From positions 90,936-154,935 of the forward strand of contig NW_014577131.1 in the NCBI RefSeq assembly GCF_000485595.1: DNA of 64,000 nt, in the 5' to 3' direction. Within the stretch, counting starts at the first letter, position 1, and every line of letters starts with the position of its first letter. Below are positions 24,101-32,699 of this stretch, one piece after another. Below the pieces are notes generated by a model, which was not told where the DNA came from, did no database searches, and saw only the letters and a list, made by a program, of their open reading frames with translations. The translations under genes and the position numbers were made by a program. The DNA is from Priapulus caudatus. Taxonomy: Eukaryota > Priapulida > Priapulimorpha > Priapulimorphida > Priapulidae.

Positions 24101-26814
24101 GACCGAGCGTAGCCGCCGAGGACCGGGCACTTACCTCGCTCGATGAGGGCGTCGACGACGTCGCGGTGGCCGTGCTCGGAGGCGTACATCAGCGCCGTGC
24201 GCTCGTAGAAGTCGAGCTGGTCGACGACGACGGCGCGGTTGCCTAGCAGCGCCCTCACGACGCCGAGGTTGCCGCGCTGCGCCGCCTTACCTGCGCGACG
24301 AAAAACACGAAAACGCGTGAGAGAAAACACGTAAACGCGTGGGTAAAACACGTGTGAGAAAACACGTTAGCACGTGGGAGAAAACACGTGAACACGTGGG
24401 AGAAAACACATAAACACGTGGGAGAAACACGTTAACACGTGGGAGAAAACACGTAAACACATGAGAAAAACACACGTAAACACACAAGTAGACGCACGAG
24501 AAACATGCGAACACGTGAAAATTCCATGTGAAAACATGAGAAGAATATGTAAACACGTAAAGACATGGTAAAATTCGCATTTGCATCTACTAATGTCAAA
24601 CATGCACTGCTTTCATACGGGTATGCGTTTACCTAACACATGAAAAGCGTGTGAAAACATGTGCCTTCATAGTTGAATGGGTTTACTTGCTAGTATCTGT
24701 TATAGAGTACCGAAGTGTGACGTCATGATAGCATGACAACGAACCCACTGGTTCTAAACAACCCACTGGCTCCATAACATTAACTGCGTGAAAATGTTGT
24801 GCGTACGTAAAACACGAGTGTGTGCGCTGCAGACAGCGGTAAAGCATCGGTAGCAAGTCGATCTTACAATATTTAATTAATTAATTAAGGCCAGTATTGC
24901 TTGCTGCTGCTGCTGCTTTGCTACTGCATGGCCAGTATTTCTTGCTGCTGCTGCTTTGCTGCTGCATGGGCGCGCTGCAGCAGGGGCCAGTATGTACGTG
25001 TACGTAGGATTAGCTACGTGTAAAAACTGGCACGGCCACGCCAGCACGTGCTCGCACGACGGGCCGTCGCTACGGGCAGCGCGGGGTGAGGAGGTTGGTA
25101 AAAACCTGCCACGTACGCAGCCAGTCGCCGCGGCGGCGGCGGTTTTGGTGATAGCACTAGACCGTCTAGACCGCGCCCGCCCACGTGGAGCGCCGTACGC
25201 GTCTTCGTTAAAACCTCTGTGATAGACATGACGCTATAGAGTACCGAAGTGTGACGTTACGTTGTCAAGACAACGTACGGGCTGGTTCTACACAACCCAC
25301 TGGCTCCATAACATTAACTGCGTGAAAATGTTGTGCGTACGTAAAACACGAGTGTGTGTGCGCTGTAGACAGCGGTAAAGCATCGGTAGCAAGTCGATCT
25401 TACAATATTGAATTAATAAAATAAAATAAAATTTTGTTATTTTTTATTTTTTTCCGTTGCTTTTCACTTCCATCCTTTGGAAATCTATAAAAACTGCAAT
25501 AATGACTCTCAGAATGATGGTTACAATCGGGTACAAAACACGACACCATTTTCACGCAGTTAATGTTACCAGAGCATATGATTGTTTAGAACCAGTGGGT
25601 TCGTTGTCATGCCACCGTGACGTCATCAATTCAGAGCTCTATATCAGTTAGAAGAACTAGAGAGATTGGCTATTAAACCTAATTATACGCACAGGCAGAA
25701 AAGCAGAAAAACTTTTGCCTCAAGCTCATGTGGGTGATATCGGGAACACGTCCATCAAACTTGAGAGATAATTATGTGATAAAGTTAGATCTAGATGTGC
25801 TCCTGGTGACACCCATCGAGTACTTTTTTGAAAATATAGTGTAGCACGGCAGCGTCACCTAGTGGGGTCCATCCATGTACGTAGGCTCTGAGGTCAGCAC
25901 CTTCCTGTATGAGCTTCTCCACCGGTGCAACATCATTTACTTCAACGGCTGCATGCAGCGCCCTCGTGAGGGGATTCTGGCTACTCTTAGACATCTTATT
26001 GTCAATCAAGCTGTACATGGCCTGCTCCAGGGAAGAATCGGTGGCAAGCTCCCTGCCCCTCCATTCGTCTGAAAGCAAATAAGGGTCATATATCAAGTAA
26101 CAAAAGACGTAAAAAAAAGAGAAAAAAAGCCATCTTCCACTGACCGAGTTCGAATGGGAGGAATCTCTATTACGATAGTTTACATACAAAATCGAATTAC
26201 AATACGATAATTCTGTTGTTTAGGACCACTTTTATTTCGTCAAAAACTTTCATATATACACGATGCAATTGGTGTAAACCTATCAACCACGACCAAATAC
26301 ATTAAATCCGCTGTATATCAGCTTTATAATAAATGAAATTATTGCACTGTACTAGTACAAAATGCACAGCGGTCTAATAAAGCCAACTTAGAAAGCAGAA
26401 ATCACAACAGGGACAAACCTAGCTATAATAGGTATCGGGTATTGGAAAAGAAAACGGCTTAAATGTTTTAGCTCCAAGCCAATATGAAAGCCATGTAAAT
26501 AAGCATTTGGGAAAATAGTTATTCACGCAGTCACACCAATGATCTGGCACGGCAGAACATACACACATATTCTAAATTATCAATCGCAGAACCAACCAAC
26601 TCGAATCGGTATGTTGATTCAATTGGCATGTAAACTATTGTTTTCGAAAAACACACACACACACACACTATTTAAAAAAAAAAATACTTGTCTACAGCAG
26701 AAAACCGTGCACATGTTTCCATGGAAACGCGGGAGCATCACGCGACTGACCAGCGCTGTAATCTACACCAGCAGAGTAACAGCCATTTGCTGCGGTGTCC
26801 GCACCACCTGACAT
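8672..26814 (-). CDS. Ankyrin-repeat and SOCS-box protein (ASB family, ASB3-like?)
   Basis: Likely substrate-recognition subunit of a Cullin5-Elongin B/C ubiquitin ligase. Minus-strand exons in transcript order: 26814-26751 (tentative first exon, ATG 26814), 26068-25859, 24290-24135, 19310-19229, 19110-18990, 18649-18497, 15248-15147, 9885-9773, 9112-8672. All join in phase except 24135 to 19310: the first ends in phase 1 and the next needs a phase-2 donor, so at least one short exon is unrecognised or lost there. The product has about 11 ankyrin repeats; TPLH-type helices such as KTPLHVAAIRGHHEVVELL are clear. The C terminus is a SOCS box (PLANLCAIALRR, then LPLPRRLKE). Eleven ankyrin repeats plus a SOCS box resembles ASB3, but the subfamily is uncertain. 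Introns are very long and full of repeats, unlike the neighbouring genes. The C-terminal half is secure; the N-terminal exon is a guess. Confidence 0.85.
9230..9390. repeat. Degenerate tandem repeat in ASB intron
   Basis: Three irregular copies of a unit of about 50-70 bp containing GATGTCAACGATGTTGC variants, just upstream (on the minus strand) of the last ASB exon. Confidence 0.55.
10339..10890. repeat. 40-bp minisatellite
   Basis: About 14 copies of a 40-bp unit recognisable by GACACGGAACGACAAAC and GGAGATGCTTCGGT, with scattered substitutions. It lies in the ASB intron between 9885 and 15147. Because 40 is not a multiple of 3, all three minus-strand frames stay open for long stretches, creating spurious ORFs. 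Confidence 0.95.
11154..11345. repeat. 19-bp GC-rich minisatellite
   Basis: About ten tandem copies of a 19-bp unit (CCGGACAGGCG core with CTCCCAC or TCACCCG between). It lies a short distance left of the sequence gap. Confidence 0.9.
11563..11840. other. Assembly gap (278 N)
   Basis: A run of N between a (TAT)n tract and an array of ACAATTACCCACC-type repeats. The foldback-like element probably begins inside the gap. Confidence 1.
11841..14846. mobile_element. Foldback-like element, copy 1
   Basis: Structure: an array of GGACAATTACCCACC-type repeats (11841-11970), a non-coding core of about 2.4 kb, then the same array in opposite orientation (GGTAATTGTCC, about 14370-14690) and a 150-bp unique end. 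The core has a conserved stretch (11990-12600), a (GT)n tract (12735-13150) and a TGCACGTACACGTGCG-type array (13370-14080). The whole block matches 19367-21915 in reverse complement. Inverted terminal arrays made of short tandem repeats are the hallmark of foldback/TU elements. No transposase was seen, and the left end is in the gap. Confidence 0.6.
14847..14970. repeat. GGTAATTGTCC tandem array
   Basis: Seven to eight copies of a 15-17 bp unit (GTGGGTAATTGTCCGG), in the same orientation as the right terminal array of the adjacent foldback-like element. It directly abuts the duplicated block that carries an ASB exon. Confidence 0.85.
14975..16033. repeat. Segmental duplication unit A (carries ASB exon 15147-15248)
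   Basis: This block recurs in direct orientation at about 22155-23100, preceded in both places by the GGTAATTGTCC array and followed by the same 20-bp GC-rich repeat (four copies here, 15940-16033; dozens at the other copy). The copy here carries an intact ankyrin exon with consensus-compatible splice sites. Confidence 0.8.
16350..16558. mobile_element. Palindromic MITE with TA target duplication and six 19-bp palindromes
   Basis: TA dinucleotides at 16350-16351 and 16557-16558 flank a 205-bp element with a perfect 42-bp terminal inverted repeat starting TGGGGCGCCAAGTGTCGC. Inside are six copies of a near-palindrome, TGATTTCGTAACGAAATCA, starting at 16375, 16395, 16425, 16455, 16485 and 16515; the last five are exactly 30 bp apart. 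No coding capacity. TA duplication suggests Tc1/mariner-type mobilisation, by inference. Confidence 0.85.
16559..17218. other. Intronic interval without recognisable feature
   Basis: Within the ASB intron between exons 18497-18649 and 15147-15248. Short open frames only; no domain, TIR or tandem repeat noticed. Confidence 0.5.
17219..17274. repeat. (CA)n microsatellite
   Basis: About 28 uninterrupted CA dinucleotides followed by a G-rich run. Confidence 0.95.
17682..17961 (-). mobile_element. Telomere-repeat MITE family, copy 1
   Basis: An identical 9-bp target duplication CCTACTAAA (17682-17690 and 17953-17961) flanks a 262-bp element. Its long inverted termini read GGGTCTATGTCCCCCAGGG and then TACTGCCGGAACGTACCC. 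The interior has degenerate CCCTAA units (about 17865-17892). Compared with the copies at 36694 and 37187 it is inverted. No coding capacity. A 9-bp duplication is compatible with Mutator-like or Merlin-type transposition, by inference. Confidence 0.85.
19367..22150. mobile_element. Foldback-like element, copy 2 (inverted)
   Basis: Reverse-complement counterpart of 11841-14846. It shows the unique end (19367-19505), the array of ACAATTACCCACC repeats (19507-19750), the CGCACGTACACG-type array (19960-20690), a (CA)n tract (20860-21240), the conserved core end (21430-21915) and the opposite array of GGTAATTGTCC repeats (21930-22150). Divergence is high and indel-rich in the arrays. It sits in an intron of the ASB gene. 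Confidence 0.6.
22155..23100. repeat. Segmental duplication unit A', indel-rich copy
   Basis: Direct diverged copy of 14975-15900. Differences are dominated by one- and two-base gaps, many in homopolymers, rather than substitutions. It contains the decayed exon copy at 22339-22435 and leads into the GC-rich minisatellite. Confidence 0.75.
22339..22435 (-). pseudogene. Decayed duplicate of ASB ankyrin exon
   Basis: Copy of exon 15147-15248 that keeps acceptor-like and donor-like edges. It is 97 bp instead of 102 and has several single-base indels, so the ankyrin frame is lost. It lies between exons 24135-24290 and 19229-19310 of the same gene. It could be a true pseudo-exon or a sequencing-error version of a real exon. 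Its parent is a phase 1-to-1 exon, so it would not by itself repair the phase mismatch at this point of the gene. Confidence 0.65.
22940..24132. repeat. 20-25 bp GC-rich minisatellite
   Basis: More than 40 tandem copies based on GGCATTGCCGCGGAGGGCCT. It is most regular at 23460-23760 (20-bp period), shifts to 22-bp and longer variants containing CGGAGGACCGGGCG rightwards, and is ragged to the left. It ends directly at the splice donor of ASB exon 24135-24290. All six frames are largely open, which explains the long Arg/Pro/Ala-rich ORFs here. Confidence 0.92.
24300..24560. repeat. About 20-bp AACACGTGGGAGAAA tandem repeat
   Basis: Roughly 12 degenerate copies of a unit with AAACACGT and GGGAGAAAACAC, directly on the acceptor side of ASB exon 24135-24290. 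That exon is therefore framed by minisatellites on both sides. Confidence 0.8.
24703..25641. mobile_element. Putative TIR element with internal duplication
   Basis: The left part (24703-24890) and 25237-25420 are direct repeats sharing GTACCGAAGTGTGACG and AACCCACTGGCTCC. The right end (25500-25641) matches the left end in reverse complement (CATGACAACGAACCCACTGG). TA occurs at both outer edges, allowing a TA duplication. A two-copy unit of about 50 bp rich in CTG/TGC lies at 24893-24990. The assignment is structural only. Confidence 0.5.
26715..26728. promoter_or_regulatory. RFX X-box-like palindrome
   Basis: GTTTCCATGGAAAC is a perfect 14-bp palindrome close to the RFX consensus GTTRCCATGGYAAC. 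It lies just inside the first intron of the ASB gene if the tentative first exon is right. Function is inferred from sequence only. Confidence 0.3.
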
Positions 26815-29800
26815 TGCTTCTAAACGCTCTGCTTGCAACTATGAGTGAATGAGGCCTAACAAAACAAACCACATCATCATCACGATCATCAACATCACCG
26901 TCATCATTTTGCTCTTTTACATATTATGATGCAATAATGCTAACAGGAGCATATGAATGAGAAAATCTCTACTTTATGTACTTCTGGTTCTAAAATGGTA
27001 AACATAATATAAATATTTAGATATATAGTAAATGCACTGCGAGTAGGTGGGAAAAACATTTAACGGGTGAATGGCAAAATAATAATAAATTTGTGTTAAC
27101 GAATAACCATTGTTACGGCTATAATATTGATTTCTTGGGTCCTTATATCCTGATTTTAACTGAATTATTAATCTACTACTGAAACTAGCATTTCTAAAAA
27201 TATAGTTCAGAGTCATTTACTCAGAGTTTACACGTTCTTGGTAATATAGATTATAAAAATGTAAACAATTTTCCGTCAGAAATAATGTATCAAACGCCAC
27301 GTATACGCGTTGAGAGCTAATAGCAGCAGAAGCTAAGAAAACAGTAAAAGAGAACCTATTACACGCTTAATAATATACAAACAAAACATACGTACAATAA
27401 CACGCGTGCCAAACGCGTTCCAGGATGCCAAACCAAACACGTACAACCGCCTCTCACGTAGTGCGTTGCTATTTTGCACTTTTTCCTGCCGCGACCGTTT
27501 TTGAAACGGATGCCCACGCTCGCAAACTTTTGGCCAAGGGAAAACTCCAGCTAGAGCACGTAACACGGTAGTAAGCCGATAAAGCTACTGCATGTTAGGT
27601 TGGTACGTATAGGCGCGTAGCTCAACGTAGCTTGCATATATAACAGCATATATAACCCTATTATCTACTTCTGATATATAAAGATCAAGCGTGCAGCATC
27701 ACCACCGCATGGCTTCGGGAAGTATATATACACGATACGGGTGAAACACCATCAATTCGGGTCAGTGACGCGATTTTGTTTCGGTTAATGTATCACGGGG
27801 CAACAGCGGAGTCTGCTATTAATAAAATCCTAATTTTTTTTCTCTCAAGAAATACTGCCGCGAACATATGTACGCCGACGAGGAAGATCCAGAGGAAATA
27901 AGTCAACACTAGCACTCGCGCTTTTTTGGTTCGGGCAGAAGTAACTATCTATAAAATGTCATTAGTTGCCCACACGCGAAAGCAGACGTACAGACGGATG
28001 CAAGCACGCGCGCACGCATGTACACATACACACAGCCAGGCTTGCACACCACTATACACGCGCGCACACACGCACACACACACACACACGCATGTACACG
28101 GACATCAACCATGTTGTTAAAATCTGTTTGGTGTTAGAGGGGTTTACGTGATAAAACACTAATCCCCATACCGCAGAGCGATACACAGCTCTTAATTTCT
28201 TAGAGTCTTCACAAAATACAAGCATGCGGCAAAGATTGCAATAAGTATAAACGTACGCACACACACGGTTCAAATCACTCGTCTTACCTTCATAATCATG
28301 AAAAAGCACACAGTCGAAAACGAGAATTACGCAAACATCTTTTTAGACAGCGATGATGGCGATGTTTTTCTAGACTCTGGCTGGCGGGAAGCCAACGGGG
28401 CTCTTATACACGCGCCGACTGCAGCAGACGACAGCCGAGAGTAGTGCCGACGTCATGTATACTTATCGAAAGCGCTAAACATTTCACCGGCTGTCTGCCT
28501 CTTGCCACGACGCTCAGTATAAATGCGGATTCTATGTTTAACCTCGTGTCATCTGTGCGCGGCCTGCCTGCCTCACGGCTGCATGTGCACCGATGCCCCT
28601 TGTGTAACCATATACAGCACCATGCATGCATGCGCTCCAGAAGGATGGCTAGGCATCTGAAAATACCCCCGTGTATAACAAGACGCCATTAACATGTGAA
28701 TGTTAACATGTGAACATGTAATGTTGGCCGCACCACAGATAATAATACCAGGCATAGAGGCTCTCTCAGTGAAAGCGTTATTCGTGAGAAATATTGACCT
28801 AGCTGTTACTCATAGAGTTACTTTTGTCTCTAAAGCAATCTTATACCAGAAGAGCAAGTATGCAGCCAAACAGCAAAGGGGCCAACTACGTTCATACGGG
28901 CAATTAGCATATCGTACTAATCAATCACACAAAGCAATGCCACTATACAACTAACAAATCATATTACATAAGAATAGGGGTAAGAAGCACAATAACACTC
29001 TTGTTCCTACCATCTTACTCTTGACAACAAAAATAACAAAATAATAGTCAGTGACTCATTTAAATAAAAAGAAATACATAACAATAGTAAAGAAAAAGAA
29101 TCCAAATGTGCATTTGCATGGTTCATATGCCATAGATAAATAGGTCGATAAATACTCAAATGCATAATAGCTAGAAAATAGAAGCAAGCTAATACATTGC
29201 AGAAGTATTCATGCTGGCATGCTGGTATGTACCAACAACAGTTTAACATGTCACTGAGTCTTTCCATCAACAAGTTTGATGGCATATAGTTTATTTAACC
29301 AAAAAGGACTTTCATAGACACAGATAAACTGAGATAATTCATGAATGCATTACACGACCCTCTTTTATTGAATGATATAACAGTTTGGATGAATAATAGA
29401 CAATAAGAAATCATATATAAAGATTCTAATAGAAATCTAATATAAGCTCGATCCCATCTAGTCTAAACATCTAATCTATGACCTAATAGGAATTTCCAAT
29501 ATCTACTTCTAATGAATATAGGTCTGATTCTTTCACATCCATGCAAAACAAAGTGTCAAGCGCATTGACTCAGCTTGCCTCGATTTAGCAAATTCTATGT
29601 GGCAAGGTCTCTACTCTGGTATTTAGATCACTGGTTAAAGAACAGTATTTTTCTCAATTTTACTAATAACTCTTCGTTGTACCAGGGGTGATTGCGAGGT
29701 TTTGCTACACTTTTTGTTTGTTTTGGAGACATTGTGCTATACAATACAGCTTATATTATTATCCTTTCAAAGGCTACCCACTGTCCCATGTCCATGGCTT

Positions 29801-30522
29801 CCATTGCAATTACTCATCGTCACCATAGTGCAATGTTGGCTATATACTTATATATTGCTACTGCTATTGTTAATATAGCAGGTCTTCGAAATATCGGGGA
29901 GACAAACGATTATTTGTGGTTGTGGTTTGAAGCAAAAGTGATGGAAGCAAACCCTACTAGATCTTAAGTAATGCCACACAAGTACAGTGAGGACACCGCC
30001 ACACTTAAAACTGAATGTGTGTGATATACAATCAAAGCAAGAAGAGGAAAAACAAACATCCTTTAATACAATAAGTGAAACATATGAAATTACATATAGT
30101 TGGCATGGATGATCAGGTGGGTTTCCTTCACCATGTAAACCAATTTTGCTAAGAAAAGCCTTCTGCTCAGCTGAAAGTAGGCCTACTCAAAAAACTGGCC
30201 CACTATCTTTATCAGGCAGCCTGGATGTAAGTTTTTAGATACTTTATTATTAATGCATTTCAACCACTGTGTGTTGGCGTGTTGCATTTTGGTGGTGCAA
30301 CGAACAATATCAAACTTGAACGTACATAGTACAGAGCTTTGAAATTCGTCTACGATGATTTTGAAGCAAGCTAAGACAAGCTTCTGGATCGTAAAAATTT
30401 ACCGATTCTGAAACCAATCCGGTTGAAAAATCCAACACAAAAAACTGCCTCGTTTTGTTTACCATGTAGAATTTATTTAAATATTGTGACTTAGCAAGTC
30501 TTTACTAGTAATGACATACTGC
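26815..30522. other. Intergenic interval, no gene recognised
   Basis: Between the ASB start and the LINE remnant. It contains a short CA-rich stretch around 28060-28090 and a TATA-like stretch at 27660-27690, but no convincing exon. A 48-codon acidic open frame at 28298-28444 (plus strand) has no recognisable domain and could be chance. Confidence 0.45.
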
Positions 30523-30665
30523 AAAAGGGAGAAATATACTCTCGACCATGTCACTATTAAGTTACGGGCCTAAGCTTTGGAACAGTTTCCCAAAGATCAA
30601 GAAAGAATGCAATTCTTTGAATCATTACAAGTTAATAGCAAGGTACTGGAATAAAAAAATCTAAT
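30523..30665 (+). pseudogene. Non-LTR retrotransposon tail (reverse transcriptase C terminus)
   Basis: One frame reads SYGPKLWNSFPK, then SLNHYKLIARYW and a stop. The Y-GPKLWN-LP pattern followed by a FK/YKL helix is the usual C-terminal tail of CR1/L2-like LINE ORF2 proteins. Nothing of the RT core is visible upstream, so this is a 5'-truncated dead copy. Clade not determined. Confidence 0.65.
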
Positions 30666-31196
30666 AGACTATCAATGCTAGCAGCATGTATGAGTCTTTT
30701 GGCCAAAATTGTAGGGTATGCCAAACGTTATTTCTGTATGCAATTTAGTATTTAGCGTCAATTAATTAATAATTCATTTGGTTTTAGCATTAATTTAGGT
30801 AGTCGCCGGAGGTACGGCAGCCGTATCTCCAATTTACGAGGCTGGAGGTACGACAGTCCATTCGCTTAGACCTTTCGTCCAGTCCTTTAGGAAATAAATT
30901 CACGACTGAGTTTTGATGAGCTAGAAAACACTCGGATTAGGTATGAAAATGAACATTATTGTAAACTTACATCAAAAGATCGCGAATAATTGCCTCAGCC
31001 ATTTGACTATTGACCTTATCAATTTTCTTGTAATAAACGATCCTCCTAAAAATTTTAAACCACTGTTGAGTTCTTCAAACTACATGAACCGCATTTACCC
31101 CGATGTTGCACTTTTACAGTACTGACACTGCAAACTGTAGTGTAGAAAAGTAGTACTAGCAGTAGTACTAGTAGTAGTGTAGACTGTAGGCCCCTA

Positions 31197-32054
31197 GACC
31201 TAGTACATGCGTCTAAACAGAGGAATTGCTCCGACCTGTGATTGGAGGATAAAAATAGACCCCGCCCACTCCCGCCGCATACGCTATGCTATGACCGGTA
31301 GGAACGTGGGTGCAAATACACTTTATGACGTCCAGTATGGCGGCGCAGTATGGGGGCGCCTAACCCTAACCCTAACCCTAATTCTAACCCTAACCCTATT
31401 GTTAGGGTTAGGGTTAGGTTTAGGGTTAGGGTTAGGGTTAGGGTTAGAATTAGGGTTAGGGTTAGGGTTAGAATTAGGGTTAGGGTTAGGGTTAGGCGCC
31501 CCCATACTGCGCCGCCATACTGGACGTCATAAAGTGTATTTGCACCGGCGCCCCCATACTGCGCCGCCATACTGGACGTCATAAAGTGTATTTGCACCGG
31601 AACGTGTACTAACTATCATATGGAGCGAATGATTTGAGTTACATTTCTATAAATTCTAGCTATTATAGACACATGTCTTAGAAATTTCGTTCTAGTACGT
31701 TCTTTCTTCTACTACGTTCTAGTACGTAGTTCTTCGTACGTGTAGAAAAACACGTCTGTGAAATTTGAGTCTATTGAAGCGCGATTAGACTAATTAATTA
31801 GCACGTTCTTTCTTCTACTACGTTCTAGTACGTAGTTCTTCGTACGTGTAGAAAAACACGTCTGTGAAATTTGAGTCTATTGAAGCGCGATTAGACTAAT
31901 TAATTAGCAAATATGCACGCGCGGCTATGACCGGTGAAACGAAACGTCACGAATTCTATTTTTATCCTCCAAAAATGGAAAAGTGGGCGGGGTCTATTTT
32001 TATCCTCCAATCACAGGTCGGAGCAATTCCTCTGTTTAGACGCATGTGACCTAG
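31197..32054. mobile_element. hAT-like MITE (carries a nested MITE)
   Basis: GACCTAG at 31197-31203 and 32048-32054 flanks an element with inverted ends of about 75 bp (ACATGCGTCTAAACAGAGG inward). An 8-bp duplication with one mismatch is the simplest reading and fits the hAT superfamily. The interior holds the nested telomere-repeat MITE and a 107-bp tandem duplication (about 31697-31803 and 31804-31910). No coding sequence. Confidence 0.75.
31301..31606. mobile_element. Nested MITE with telomere-like core
   Basis: GGAACGTG at 31301-31308 and 31599-31606 flanks a 290-bp element with inverted ends of about 52 bp (GGTGCAAATACACTTTATG inward to GGGGGCGCC). The right terminal repeat is present twice in tandem. 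Between the ends are about 21 CCCTAA/TTAGGG units arranged head to head, so the whole element can fold back. It belongs to a different TIR family from the 9-bp-duplication elements at 17682, 36685 and 37178. Confidence 0.85.
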
Positions 32055-32550
32055 CGTAGTACAAAAACCAGATTTTATTTCATTTTAAATTCAACACACA
32101 GTATGCAAAATTGCAATTTGTATACATTTGCAGCAACACGGGTTATCAATGTCGAGACTGTGTGACTAATTGGTTTAGTTACCACTCACCTTTATATATC
32201 AACACCAAACATGGAATGGGTTGCGAGTAGAGATCATGTTAAATATTTGCAGCTGGGGGCTGACATATTTAACACACTGCTATCGCCCCCTGGTGTCGCA
32301 TTACGTAAGGATTACAGTCATACAATGATAACAGAATTACTTTTTTTGCATTTTTTATGAAAACAAACTGAATCGGACGCTGTTAGTGTTATCGTAGAAA
32401 ATATTGACAAGACAATACAAGTGTTTCATGCACATAGTTACTAGTGTGCCATCTGTTAGCCATGTGCTCTCAATCTGGAGGCACAATCTTCTCATCTTTT
32501 GACTTATTTTTAATATATAATCAGGAGTGAGTAAAAATATATAAACATAA

Positions 32551-32595
32551 TATCAAGAGCGTATTAAGAATTGAATTCTTAATACGCTCTTGATA
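32551..32595. repeat. Short perfect hairpin H1
   Basis: Perfect inverted repeat with 22-bp arms (TATCAAGAGCGTATTAAGAA start) and a one-base centre, 105 bp downstream of the fucosidase stop codon. It shares termini with three other short hairpins in this window. Confidence 0.85.
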
Positions 32596-32699
32596 ATATA
32601 TAGTTACACCTGGTCAGTAGAGCATAGGTAGAATAAAAGCCCAGATCCCGCCCAGACCATTGCATAAGGAGTACGAGTTCGAGTACGACATGCAATTGT

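Noticed and set aside
23045-24246. Long Arg/Pro/Ala-rich frames in all six frames
   Set aside because: GC-rich minisatellite without stop codons; only the 24135-24290 part is a supported exon. The read-through possibility is kept as a finding.
29692-29967. 91-codon hydrophobic plus-strand frame
   Set aside because: No recognisable motif, no splice context, and base composition like its surroundings; could be a decayed repeat but not supportable.
31361-31492. TTAGGG tract considered as a chromosome end or fusion point
   Set aside because: The tract is bounded by inverted repeats and an 8-bp target duplication, so it is part of a transposon.
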